Shown here: one piece after another, positions 56,096 to 63,876 of the stretch
How the letters are laid out: every line of letters begins with the position of its first letter
Position numbering within the stretch: position 1 is the stretch's first letter
NCBI RefSeq assembly: GCF_900537995.1
Contig: NZ_LR027880.1
Location: 1,186,001-1,250,000 of the forward strand
Direction of reading: 5' to 3'
DNA: 64,000 nt
From: Roseburia intestinalis L1-82
GTDB taxonomy: Bacteria; Bacillota; Clostridia; Lachnospirales; Lachnospiraceae
Program-made: the position numbers and the translations under genes
The notes under the pieces: model-generated
Database searches by the model: none
What the model was told of the DNA's origin: nothing
What the model saw: only the letters and a program-made list of their open reading frames with translations

Positions 56096-57739
56096 TCAGT
56101 CCACGTTCAGGACAAATGTATTCTTGCCGTTCTCTTTTGCCTGATACATTGCCAGATCTGCCTTGCGGATTAGCTGTGTATAGTCAAGCGTATCGCCCTG
56201 GGACATGACAATGCCGATACTGCACGGCACCGGCAGCACCTCGCCGGTCTGTTCGTTTACATGCTGCGTGCGCAGAATCTCAAGAATTTTGTCGGCATTA
56301 TGCCGGATGCGTTCCGGTTCTAACTCACCGGCATAGCAAAATGCAAACTCGTCCCCTCCGATCCTGCCGACTGCACCGTGTATGTTTTCTTTAAGTGTCT
56401 GCGCTACGAACTGGATGACAGCATCGCCCTCCTGATGACCGTAATTGGTATTATAATCCCTGAAATCATCGATATCGACAAAGCCGAATGTGATCTGTTC
56501 ATGGCTTTCAACCGCCCTTTGCACCATCGAAAGCATCTCTTTTTCAATCGCTTTTTTATTTTTGATACCGGTCAGAGGGTCGTTCTCTGCCATCTGTAAA
56601 AGTTTCTGCTGACGCTCTTTTTCTTTCCGGTCTGCCTGTTCCACATAGTCTAACAGCTCGTTGATACCCGCAGCCAGTTCACCTGTCTCATGTTTTTCCT
56701 GAATGTGGACACGCAGGGAATAATCCTCACTTTCCCTGATTTGCGCAAATACCTGCAGAATATGGGTAATCGGTGCGAAAATTTTCTTTGTCATGAAATA
56801 CTGTGTACAGAATACGCCGATAATGAGTGCAGAAAGACCGAGCGCGATCAGCACACCGTAGGTTCTGCCGGTCTGCTTCTGTGCACTCAGATTTTCAGTC
56901 ACACGGATGCCCCAGCCGGTATTTTCCACGTCGGAATAATATGTAATATAATCCTGTCTGTGATAGCGGTAGCGCACATAACCGGACGGATTTTTCTCAT
57001 GGTCGATCGCATCCCATTTTTTCTGAAAATCATTGCGGTCGGAACTTTTAGAGACAAATGTCTTTAAGCTTCTCTTGTTTTTTGTGTCACCTGCCGTGAT
57101 GATCGCCCCATTGCCGTCGAGAAGATAGAAAGTTCCATCTGCAAGAGTGTCCATATTCAGCCGCAGGTCGTCAAAATATGCCGTATCCAGCTCCTCCATC
57201 ACATAGCCGATCAGTTCATTATTATAATAGACGCCGGTATAGGCGGGCACGACATTTTTCCTGCCGTCATCTGTTATACGCTCATACACGTCACCGATAA
57301 TAAATTCGCCGGTCTGATATTTAGGATCGACATCTTTCATTGCACTGACAGTGCCCGATTCGTACTCTTCACTTGAACTGACCACATGAAAATTCCGGTT
57401 TACCACAGAGATGCTCGCTACAAAGATACTGTATTTTTTGCGTTCCTTCAGCAGATTGTCTACATAGTTTCGTGCCAGAGGGCTTTCATTTTCCCTTAGA
57501 CTGTAAAGGATCGCGTTCTGCGTCAGCTGATAACTCGCGATCATGTCCATCTCGTTATTGCGGTCCTGCGTAAAGTTTTTGATATTCATCACCTGATTTT
57601 CGCTGATCGCCCGCACATTCTGCTCCGTCAGCTCATCAATCTTGCGGTTCGTTTCATAAATGGAAAATATTCCGAAGATACCAAGCGGTATCAGGGTAAA
57701 AAGTAAAAGTAACCCTAAAATACTATGTTTTAATTTCAT
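56096..57739 (-). CDS. Diguanylate cyclase with extracellular sensor, HAMP and GGDEF domains
   Basis: The protein has about 547 residues from the ATG at 57739, with GGAGGA about ten bases upstream; an ATG at 57757 is an alternative with no ribosome site. Two membrane helices (about 5-27 and 270-292) flank an extracellular Cache-like sensor. A HAMP-like linker and a GGDEF domain follow, with IGGDEFAF (461-465) intact, so c-di-GMP synthesis is likely. No EAL domain is present. It converges on the ABC-F gene. With the EAL and HD-GYP proteins in this window it shows an active c-di-GMP network. Confidence 0.93.
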   Translation of the reverse strand: MKLKHSILGLLLLFTLIPLGIFGIFSIYETNRKIDELTEQNVRAISENQVMNIKNFTQDRNNEMDMIASYQLTQNAILYSLRENESPLARNYVDNLLKERKKYSIFVASISVVNRNFHVVSSSEEYESGTVSAMKDVDPKYQTGEFIIGDVYERITDDGRKNVVPAYTGVYYNNELIGYVMEELDTAYFDDLRLNMDTLADGTFYLLDGNGAIITAGDTKNKRSLKTFVSKSSDRNDFQKKWDAIDHEKNPSGYVRYRYHRQDYITYYSDVENTGWGIRVTENLSAQKQTGRTYGVLIALGLSALIIGVFCTQYFMTKKIFAPITHILQVFAQIRESEDYSLRVHIQEKHETGELAAGINELLDYVEQADRKEKERQQKLLQMAENDPLTGIKNKKAIEKEMLSMVQRAVESHEQITFGFVDIDDFRDYNTNYGHQEGDAVIQFVAQTLKENIHGAVGRIGGDEFAFCYAGELEPERIRHNADKILEILRTQHVNEQTGEVLPVPCSIGIVMSQGDTLDYTQLIRKADLAMYQAKENGKNTFVLNVD

Positions 57740-57871
57740 GCTCGCAGCTTCCTCCATCTGTTATCTATTTTATAGCTAAACTGCTGTTTCCGTCAACTGT
57801 TGCCCCAGTGTTGTACACAACCCCTGAAAAATATCGAAAGGATTTTTTTTCCCGCGTGGATAAGATTTCGA

Positions 57872-57947
57872 TATGATTGAAAACGGTCATAAAATCAATC
57901 GTAAAAAAATACGATTGTTTTTATGATTGATTTTGCATATAATCAAT
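57872..57947 (+). promoter_or_regulatory. Promoter with clustered GATTG/CAATC inverted repeats
   Basis: TTGTTT (57915-57920), 17 bases, TATAAT (57938-57943) is a good promoter. ATTGATT (57926-57932) and AATCAAT (57941-57947) form an inverted repeat across the -10 box. CAATCGTA/TACGATTG forms a hairpin just upstream, and ATGATTG occurs again near 57873. The cluster looks like a multi-site operator. Confidence 0.65.
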
Positions 57948-58003
57948 ACAATGAAATTGGAAAGAAAACAGTTAGTATGCAAAGGCAGGAAGGACACTCA
58001 CAA

Positions 58004-58750
58004 ATGAAAGACAAAAGCGAAACTTCAACAACAGATTTGATTATACTTTTTTTCCTTCTGTTCATTATTTCAAATATTTTATTTGCTGTTGCCTGTATGC
58101 TGCTCAGTGATGACGCAGAGTCGAATTTGAAGCTGATAAAAGATTTTGCGATCAGCACGGGAAGTCTGGTCGGAATAAACATAGTCGGATTGATACTGAT
58201 TGAATGTTTTGAAAGAATTGAAAAATATATTTTTCGGCGAAAAAACCAAAAGGAATGTTTCGGGGAAGGTAATTTTCAGGTATTGCGGTGTAGCAGCAGA
58301 TACTACATGCTCCCGATTGCAGTTACTGCGCTGGATATGATGTTTGTATTATCTTTTTTGCATGAGAGAAACAAAGATGCACAGGTGATGATAGAATTTT
58401 TTCAAGGCAGAGATGGAATTTTTCCACTGTTTTGTATGGGATTTTTTAACATCTATGGCGTTTATGTGCTGGCGCATTACTGCTGTTATAAAGTGTATTG
58501 TACAGGATATTTGTTAGAGGTAATCCATTTTTTGAGGAAAAAAAGCATACCGTGGAGTGATATAAAAAGCATAGAATTTTTCTATCTGGATCAATACAAG
58601 AAACAGAGGATTGTGATAAATCTTGAGAAGAAAAAGATTGTTTTTCGCGCAGAGGTGTTAAACGATGGCTGGGATCCTTTTGTGAACTGGGTACAGGATA
58701 TGGCAATGAGATATCATATTTTGTTTAACGGTAAAATCCTGACTGTTTGA
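58004..58750 (+). CDS. Membrane protein of unknown function with C-terminal PH-like region
   Basis: The protein has about 248 residues from ATG 58004, nine bases after AGGAAGGA. Upstream in-frame ATGs at 57923 and 57977 are possible, but the promoter start point near 57950 rules out the first. About four hydrophobic segments are visible (residues 10-35, 45-70, 105-120, 140-165). The last 70 residues (GYLLEVIHFLRKKSIPWSDIKSIEF...) look like a bacterial PH-like domain. I do not recognise the family. It is a single gene. Confidence 0.75.
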   Translation: MKDKSETSTTDLIILFFLLFIISNILFAVACMLLSDDAESNLKLIKDFAISTGSLVGINIVGLILIECFERIEKYIFRRKNQKECFGEGNFQVLRCSSRYYMLPIAVTALDMMFVLSFLHERNKDAQVMIEFFQGRDGIFPLFCMGFFNIYGVYVLAHYCCYKVYCTGYLLEVIHFLRKKSIPWSDIKSIEFFYLDQYKKQRIVINLEKKKIVFRAEVLNDGWDPFVNWVQDMAMRYHILFNGKILTV

Positions 58751-58853
58751 CTTGCAAATAAGATAAAAATCCAAAACTACACACCAGATACAATGCATTA
58801 CGGTATGCTCAAAAGAAAAGGGATATAGAGCGTAAAACGGACAGCACACCAGG

Positions 58854-58882
58854 TTGACTTTGCCTGCGGGGGAAGGTAAAAT
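58854..58882 (+). promoter_or_regulatory. Promoter of the truncated kinase gene
   Basis: TTGACT (58854-58859), 17 bases, TAAAAT (58877-58882), about 38 bases before ATG 58921. Confidence 0.65.
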
Positions 58883-58920
58883 ACAGCTTAAGATAGTATA
58901 AACCCGGGGAGAAAACTGCA

Positions 58921-59796
58921 ATGCTAAATATAACCATTGACAAGGTCAGGCACATTGAAGACAAGGATGCCAATGTACGCGACACGCTTGTCGAATTACA
59001 GCACGCACTTGATAAATCTGAACAGGAAAGACATTTTTATGACGCTCTGTGCATTGACTACACTGCGGCATACTTATGCGACCTGATGGCAGATACCATG
59101 ACTGTCATCAAGAAAAAATCATTCTCCCACTGTGCTGCCGAAGAACTCCAGTCTGGCAGCATACAATGCTATTCTCAATGGATACGGCATTCTTATAATA
59201 CTTTTGTCGTGAAAGAGTCGGCCCCGGGCTTTATGGAAATGTTTGACAACAGGAATCTGATGGCATATCTGGATGATCATGAGAGCTTTGTATACCGGCA
59301 CAGAACACTGCCGAACCGTGCAGGAATGGAATACTTTGAAGCGCGGGCAGTGCGTCTTTATTCAGATGATGACAGCTACAAGATCATTCTTGGCTACCGT
59401 CCGATCGATGACATTGTCGAAGAGGAAAGGGAAAGCCGTCAAAAATTAGAGCAGGCGTTAAAGAGAGCCGAGGAAGCAAGCCATGCAAAATCAGCCTTTT
59501 GGTTTAATATGTCTCATGACATCCGCACGCCGATGAACGCCATCATTGGTTATACTGATCTTTTAGAAATATATGGGGATGACGTGGAAAAACGGGAGGA
59601 CTATCTTGGCAAGATCAAAAGTTCCAGTGAATATCTGCTATCCCTTCTCAATGATGTTTTAGAAATGGCGCGTATTGAAAGCGGAAAATATATCATGGAC
59701 GAAACGGTAACGGATATCAGGGAGTTTGACCGGTCTATCTGCGATGTATTTGAGAATCAATTAGAGCAGAAGGGGATCCGTTCTGTTTTTCTGTAA
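58921..59796 (+). CDS. Truncated sensor histidine kinase (PAS-like plus HisKA, ATPase domain missing)
   Basis: The 291-residue protein has an N-terminal PAS-like sensor region (about 1-160), a coiled linker, and a HisKA domain with FNMSHDIRTPMNAIIGY, the phosphoacceptor H box. It stops after 'ENQLEQKGIRSVFL', just where a HATPase domain would begin. The gene thus lacks the catalytic half and probably a receiver. The stop lies 20 nt from the convergent exporter gene, so a deletion or rearrangement joined them. It could act as a phosphotransfer partner or decoy, but a decaying gene is more likely. Promoter and ribosome site are intact. Confidence 0.8.
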   Translation: MLNITIDKVRHIEDKDANVRDTLVELQHALDKSEQERHFYDALCIDYTAAYLCDLMADTMTVIKKKSFSHCAAEELQSGSIQCYSQWIRHSYNTFVVKESAPGFMEMFDNRNLMAYLDDHESFVYRHRTLPNRAGMEYFEARAVRLYSDDDSYKIILGYRPIDDIVEEERESRQKLEQALKRAEEASHAKSAFWFNMSHDIRTPMNAIIGYTDLLEIYGDDVEKREDYLGKIKSSSEYLLSLLNDVLEMARIESGKYIMDETVTDIREFDRSICDVFENQLEQKGIRSVFL

Positions 59797-59816
59797 GTTC
59801 TTTTGCGATGCTGGCA

Positions 59817-60272
59817 TCAGGCATGGCTTCTTTGCCGTTTTGTCCGGTGCTGCAGTGCGTTAAACCATGCCTGCGGCAGGGAAAAACCGAAGATGATACC
59901 GAGTACGATCGCTCCGGCAACTTTGATTGTCTCCATTCCGTAACGTGAAAATTCATTCATGTCATTCATAATAAAATAATAGGAAGTATAATAAATACCA
60001 GCCCCCGGCACCAGTGGGAAAATACCGGCGATCAGGTAGACGGTCACCGGATTTTTACGCAGGGCGGCAACCATCCTTGAAAAGACCGTGAGGGCAAGTG
60101 TTGCGATCATGTTTGCAATGACGGTTCCGGTGTCAAACTGCAGGCAGATCAGATAGACGATCCATCCGATCGCACCGGTAAGTCCGCAGAAGAGAAGTTC
60201 TGATTTTGGTGCACAAAACAGCACGGCAAAAGAAAGCGTTGCGATCATACTGACAATAAACTGAATAAACAT
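59817..60272 (-). CDS. Threonine/serine exporter family protein, small subunit (YjjB/ThrE C-terminal part)
   Basis: The 151-residue protein has about five membrane helices and the 'GLTGAIGWIVYLICLQF' and 'IFPLVPGAGIYYTSYYF' patterns of ThrE_2/YjjB proteins. It pairs with the larger YjjP-like protein encoded four bases upstream on the same strand. In other bacteria the pair exports threonine, serine or succinate. Its 3' end abuts the truncated kinase gene; the last residues may be altered by that junction. Confidence 0.9.
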   Translation of the reverse strand: MFIQFIVSMIATLSFAVLFCAPKSELLFCGLTGAIGWIVYLICLQFDTGTVIANMIATLALTVFSRMVAALRKNPVTVYLIAGIFPLVPGAGIYYTSYYFIMNDMNEFSRYGMETIKVAGAIVLGIIFGFSLPQAWFNALQHRTKRQRSHA

Positions 60273-60276
60273 AGTA

Positions 60277-61050
60277 TTACAAAATACCTCCTACTACAAG
60301 ATTATAGATCGTCATGACGGTTCCGACACCTGCCGCAATACAAAAAGCGGTGAGAACCGCATCGATCATGTGGATCGCGCCGGAGAGATAATCGCCGTTA
60401 AAGAAATCGCGGATTGAAGTCGTTAATGCGATCCCCGGCACTAACGGCATGATCGCACCGATGATGATCTTGTCATACAAAACCGGCAGTCCAATGGAAA
60501 AAGTGATCAGACTGACGAGTGTCACAAGTGCGCTGCCGAAAATATTGGTGATGAATTTTGAAGTTTTCCGCTGTGAAAACTTTTTTAACACCATATTTAA
60601 AAGTGCGCCGGCGATAAATGCTATCACGCCGTCTAACGGAGTTCCGCCAAACAGAAATGAAAAACTGCCGCTTCCAAGACCGCAGAAAAAGACTTCCGTC
60701 CATTTGCTGCAGGTGGGAATCGCTTTACATTCATCTAAACGTGTCCACGCATCTTTTAGGGAACATTCGTGGAAACAGATTTCCCTCGAAAGCTGGTTTA
60801 AGGCTGCGATACGCCCAAGATGTGTCTGACCGAGCGGGACATGACGGATCATGCTGCACGCATCATCTTTATTTTCATTTGCACTCGCAAAAATTCCATT
60901 TGAGAGCACATAAACGTCATATTCTTCAATTTCATATGCCTCTAAGATATGCATTACGGTATCTTCCACACGGTACACCTCCGCGCCATTTCGAAGAAGA
61001 GCATCTCCGGTCTCCACCGCTAAAGATAAAATTTCCTTTGTGACTGCCAT
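60277..61050 (-). CDS. Threonine/serine exporter family protein, large subunit (YjjP/ThrE N-terminal part)
   Basis: The 257-residue protein starts with a cytoplasmic domain (GDALLRNGAEVYRVEDTVMHIL) typical of YjjP/DUF1212 proteins and continues with five or so membrane helices. It is the first gene of the two-gene exporter operon. The ATG at 61050 follows GGAAC. The substrate in this organism is not known; succinate or short amino acids are reasonable from relatives. Confidence 0.92.
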   Translation of the reverse strand: MAVTKEILSLAVETGDALLRNGAEVYRVEDTVMHILEAYEIEEYDVYVLSNGIFASANENKDDACSMIRHVPLGQTHLGRIAALNQLSREICFHECSLKDAWTRLDECKAIPTCSKWTEVFFCGLGSGSFSFLFGGTPLDGVIAFIAGALLNMVLKKFSQRKTSKFITNIFGSALVTLVSLITFSIGLPVLYDKIIIGAIMPLVPGIALTTSIRDFFNGDYLSGAIHMIDAVLTAFCIAAGVGTVMTIYNLVVGGIL

Positions 61051-61082
61051 GGTGCAGTTCCTTTCTATCAGTGAAATTGATC

Positions 61083-61111
61083 ATTATAGTTGTTCAACTG
61101 TTATGTTAAAA
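61083..61111 (-). promoter_or_regulatory. Promoter of the exporter operon
   Basis: On the minus strand TATAAT (61083-61088) is clear; the -35 TTTTAA (61106-61111, 17-base spacer) is weak. Further right, 61112-61354 holds a TCCTGT/ACAGGA hairpin with T run (61118-61138) and AT-rich sequence without a supported gene. Confidence 0.5.
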
Positions 61112-61354
61112 TCCCGTTCCTGTCAGACAGGAGTTTTTATTATAAACACTCATGAAAAAATAACATGTTTTTGGATAAAAAGCAATCTGTCATGTGTAAA
61201 AAATTATATACTTTCCAATAAAAAGTAAGATGCCATATGCAATGATTTCCTGTAAAAGTAATTTTACATATTCTAATGCTTCTGTTTTGTTTATACATAA
61301 TATCCCCAAAAAAAGAGATAATAATTTGCAAAGTCAGAAATCAATGGAGGCTTA

Positions 61355-61497
61355 GTGTGAAAAATAAGCTCGATAGCTTATTTTTCGCACGGCTATTTGT
61401 TTCTGAGCAAAAACAAATAGCTTCTATGACAAGGCATAAAAAAACATGCCTACGAGAATTTGAGATTCTCGTTGCCTCTTCGCAACAAGTTGCTCAG
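61355..61497 (+). ncRNA. Highly structured non-coding element with possible pseudoknot
   Basis: Four hairpins follow each other: a 16-bp stem (61355-61370 with 61375-61390, one G-U pair), an 11-bp stem (61392-61402 with 61411-61421), GGCAT/ATGCC (61433-61450) and an 8-bp ACGAGAAT stem (61452-61472). The eight-base loop CTGAGCAA of the second (61403-61410) is an exact complement of TTGCTCAG at 61490-61497, which allows a pseudoknot. The element ends 14 bases before the small gene at 61512. It may be a cis-acting RNA leader or a dispersed repeat (MITE-like). I recognise no known RNA family. Confidence 0.6.
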
Positions 61498-61511
61498 AAA
61501 TGAGGTTTACT

Positions 61512-61679
61512 ATGAATTGTAGAAAATACAGAGCAGTTTTACTTGGAGTGATAGTTATGATACTGGTGGTCGGGGTTTGTTTCTACACAAAATATCGGAA
61601 AGAAAATGAGATACCGACGGATGGAATGTTGGTATATGACAATTCGGAGGATGAGGATGTGAATAAGATATGGGCGTAA
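61512..61679 (+). CDS. Small single-pass membrane protein upstream of spoVAA
   Basis: The 55-residue protein starts at ATG 61512 with GAGG seven bases upstream. It has one hydrophobic helix (VLLGVIVMILVVGVCFY, about 9-25), followed by an acidic tail ending DVNKIWA. Its last ten bases overlap the spoVAA start, so translation is coupled. I know no family. Its position at the head of the spoVA cluster suggests a role in spore formation or germination. Confidence 0.6.
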   Translation: MNCRKYRAVLLGVIVMILVVGVCFYTKYRKENEIPTDGMLVYDNSEDEDVNKIWA

Positions 61680-62323
61680 ATAACGAAACACTTTATTTGA
61701 AAATCGAGCAGAACACGATCGTTTATGACCGGCATGTCGTGCTGAACGATATTGCAAAGATGGAGTGCACGAACGAAGCGGTTCTGCGTCAGTTAAAACA
61801 GAAAAAGATATACAGTTTTACGAATCAGAAAGATGAGAAAAAAGAGAAAAACCAGATGCAGGTTTTTTCTGTGTTAAAGATCATTGAGCAGATTCATGAA
61901 GATTATCCGTCGCTGACGATTTCCAATGAAGGCGAGAGTGATTTTATCATAGAATATATTCCGAACCCGGAAAAGCCAAAGGTAATGAATACAATCAAAA
62001 CTGTGCTGCTATGCATTATCATTTTTTTTGGCTCCGCATTTACGATCATGGCATTTAACAATGATATTTCCGTGACGGATGTGTTTGACAAATTATACGG
62101 ACAGGTGACGGGGACAAAGGCGGACGGTGTGAATGAGCTTGAAGTGTGCTACTGCATCGGACTTGGACTTGGCATCATTTTATTTTTCAATCATGTCGGA
62201 AGAAAGAAGATCACGCCCGATCCAACGCCGATCCAGATCGAGATGCGGAAATACGAAAAAGATGTGGATACCACATTTATTGAAAATGCAGGCAGAGGAG
62301 GTCACAGCATAGATGTTTCTTAA
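61670..62323 (+). CDS. spoVAA: Stage V sporulation protein AA
   Basis: The 217-residue protein has a soluble N-terminal part (about 1-105) with 'LYLKIEQNTIVYDRHVVLNDIAKMEC' as in SpoVAA and two membrane helices (about 108-130 and 165-180). SpoVA proteins form the dipicolinic acid channel of the spore inner membrane. Its 3' end overlaps spoVAB by 11 bases. No close ribosome site is seen, consistent with coupling to the small ORF upstream. Confidence 0.9.
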   Translation: MGVNNETLYLKIEQNTIVYDRHVVLNDIAKMECTNEAVLRQLKQKKIYSFTNQKDEKKEKNQMQVFSVLKIIEQIHEDYPSLTISNEGESDFIIEYIPNPEKPKVMNTIKTVLLCIIIFFGSAFTIMAFNNDISVTDVFDKLYGQVTGTKADGVNELEVCYCIGLGLGIILFFNHVGRKKITPDPTPIQIEMRKYEKDVDTTFIENAGRGGHSIDVS

Positions 62324-62759
62324 TCATATTCTGCTCGGATTTTTAGGAATTGCGTTTGGCGGCGCGGTCGCTGCGGGAACGTTTGCTTTTGTGATCGTCA
62401 TCGGTGTTGTTCCCCGTATGATCGGAAAATGTAACCGTGCGGCGGGTACGCTCTGCTTTGAGCAGGCAATCATCCTTGGCGGAATCCTTGGAAATATCGT
62501 CTCCGTATTTTTGCAGATGCATATTCCGCTTGGACAGGTATCAGGACATATCTTTCTCGGCCTGTACGGGCTCTCGGCGGGAATGTTTGTCGGCTGTATC
62601 GCGGTGGCTCTCGCAGAGATATTAAACACATTCCCAATCCTGTTTCGCAGGGCAAAACTGAAAGTTGGTCTCCAGTGGGTCATGTGGACGATGGCGGTCG
62701 GCAAGACGTGCGGGGCGCTTTATTATTTTGTGAAAAAAATCGGGGAAGGGTTGTCGTAG
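62313..62759 (+). CDS. spoVAB: Stage V sporulation protein AB
   Basis: The 148-residue protein has about four hydrophobic segments with 'GFLGIAFGGAVAAGTFAFVIVIGVVPRM' and 'GLYGLSAGMFVGCIAVALAEILNTFPILFRR', typical of SpoVAB. It starts inside the end of spoVAA, preceded by GAGGAGG. It belongs to the dipicolinate transport complex made in the forespore. Confidence 0.92.
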   Translation: MFLNHILLGFLGIAFGGAVAAGTFAFVIVIGVVPRMIGKCNRAAGTLCFEQAIILGGILGNIVSVFLQMHIPLGQVSGHIFLGLYGLSAGMFVGCIAVALAEILNTFPILFRRAKLKVGLQWVMWTMAVGKTCGALYYFVKKIGEGLS

Positions 62760-62771
62760 GAGAGGTTTGAC

Positions 62772-62836
62772 GTGTGAAAAATTTCAGATTAAAATGATAG
62801 AGGTTTGGAACAATTTTTTGTTCCGGATTTTTCATA
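62772..62836 (+). other. Nested hairpin element between spoVAB and the next gene
   Basis: GTGTGAAAAAT (62772-62782) pairs with ATTTTTCATA (62827-62836), allowing one G-U pair. Inside, GGAACAA (62807-62813) and TTGTTCC (62818-62824) form a second hairpin. It begins with the same sequence as the elements at 52585 and 61355 and also sits before a start codon. Confidence 0.5.
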
Positions 62837-62862
62837 ATGAATACAAACAGGGGGAATGAGAA

Positions 62863-63189
62863 ATGGTCACATCCATCGCACGTCAGAGTGTTATCATAAA
62901 ATGCAACATGCAGAAATCTGTCCTGACCGGCAACTACGAATTTTATTATGCTGCAGGGCTTATTGCAAAATTATCCGGGGTTGAGATTTCAGATGACATC
63001 AAACCGATCGAACTGGGGGTACTTTTACATCAGGAAATCGAAAAGACAGAGCCGAAGGATGAACAGGAAAAGTACCTGTTTTCGATGCTAAAGGACTATA
63101 AGCCGACCGATGAGTATGATGAACAGATGAAGGAGCTGCTCCTGTGGGGAAAAGGCGAGCAGTATCTGTGGACGGTAACGATTCTGTGA
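62863..63189 (+). CDS. Protein of unknown function inside the spoVA cluster
   Basis: The 108-residue protein starts at ATG 62863, nine bases after CAGGGGG. It has no membrane segment; the C-terminal half is acidic and helical. I recognise no SpoVA or other family. It separates spoVAB from spoVAC, a place where Bacillus has no gene. It may be a lineage-specific forespore protein or an unrelated insertion. Confidence 0.6.
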   Translation: MVTSIARQSVIIKCNMQKSVLTGNYEFYYAAGLIAKLSGVEISDDIKPIELGVLLHQEIEKTEPKDEQEKYLFSMLKDYKPTDEYDEQMKELLLWGKGEQYLWTVTIL

Positions 63190-63264
63190 ATCAACTGTTC
63201 AGGGTAATTTGGATTGGAGTCATAGGGAGCATCTGCCCATTCTAAGAGTTCTTTTGAAAAGCTG

Positions 63265-63295
63265 CGAATAAATATAGAAAAGATCTGACATACTA
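63265..63295 (+). promoter_or_regulatory. Sigma-G promoter upstream of spoVAC
   Basis: CGAATA (63265-63270), 18 bases, CATACTA (63289-63295) matches the forespore sigma-G consensus at both boxes. The start point would fall near 63302, 30 bases before ATG 63331. spoVAC and its downstream genes would thus be made late in the forespore. Confidence 0.8.
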
Positions 63296-63330
63296 TTCCA
63301 ATAAGAGGAAAATATACGGGAGGAAAAACC

Positions 63331-63876
63331 ATGGCACAACCAACCACCAAACAAAGCAGTTCAGCCAAAACATCAGATGAGCAAAAGCAGAAAAATTTAT
63401 CCAAAGTGTCATACGGCGCAGACAAAAAAGTACGAGACCAGGCATACAATGAATATGTGGAGTCCATCACCCCAAAACACAACCTTGCAGCAAATATGGC
63501 AAAGGCATTTGTGATGGGAGGGATTATCTGCTGCATCGGGCAGTTCATTTTAAATATCTGTAAAAGCCTTGGACTTGATAAAGAGATGTCGGGTAGCTGG
63601 TGCAGTATCCTGTTGATCTTATTATCTGTGATCTTAACAGGGCTTAATCTGTATCCGTCACTTGCAAACTGGGGAGGTGCCGGTGCGCTCGTGCCGATCA
63701 CCGGATTTGCCAACGGTGTTGCGGCACCGGCGATCGAGTTTCAGAAAGAGGGACAGGTCTTTGGAATCGGTTGTAAAATATTTACGATCGCGGGACCGGT
63801 CATTTTGTATGGTATTTTTTCGAGCTGGGTATTGGGACTGATCTACTGGGCGGCAAAAATGTTTGGATTTTGTTGA
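63331..63876 (+). CDS. spoVAC: Stage V sporulation protein AC
   Basis: The 181-residue protein has an N-terminal hydrophilic stretch rich in Gln, Ser and Lys (about 1-45), then about four membrane helices with 'NLAANMAKAFVMGGIICCIGQ' and 'GAGALVPITGFANGVAAPAIEFQKEGQVFGIG', the SpoVAC signature. SpoVAC is a mechanosensitive channel component for dipicolinate passage in Bacillus. GGGAGG precedes ATG 63331. spoVAD and spoVAE would be expected downstream, beyond the window. Confidence 0.95.
   Translation: MAQPTTKQSSSAKTSDEQKQKNLSKVSYGADKKVRDQAYNEYVESITPKHNLAANMAKAFVMGGIICCIGQFILNICKSLGLDKEMSGSWCSILLILLSVILTGLNLYPSLANWGGAGALVPITGFANGVAAPAIEFQKEGQVFGIGCKIFTIAGPVILYGIFSSWVLGLIYWAAKMFGFC

Noticed and set aside
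59735..59956. Minus-strand frame at the kinase/exporter junction
   Set aside because: It overlaps both the exporter end and the kinase end in a different frame, with no start signal.
61296..61302. CATAATA as a sigma-G -10 box before spoVAA
   Set aside because: The -10 half fits loosely, but no -35 sequence is present at the right distance.
61276..61503. 75-residue plus-strand open frame
   Set aside because: It runs through the multi-hairpin element, and its start lacks a ribosome site. The regular stems explain the open frame better than a protein. A recurring coding repeat cannot be fully excluded.
63096..63713. 205-residue minus-strand open frame
   Set aside because: It is mostly antisense to spoVAC, which is certain. 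The stretch 63190-63330 reads rather protein-like on the minus strand and could be a gene remnant, but nothing further supports it.
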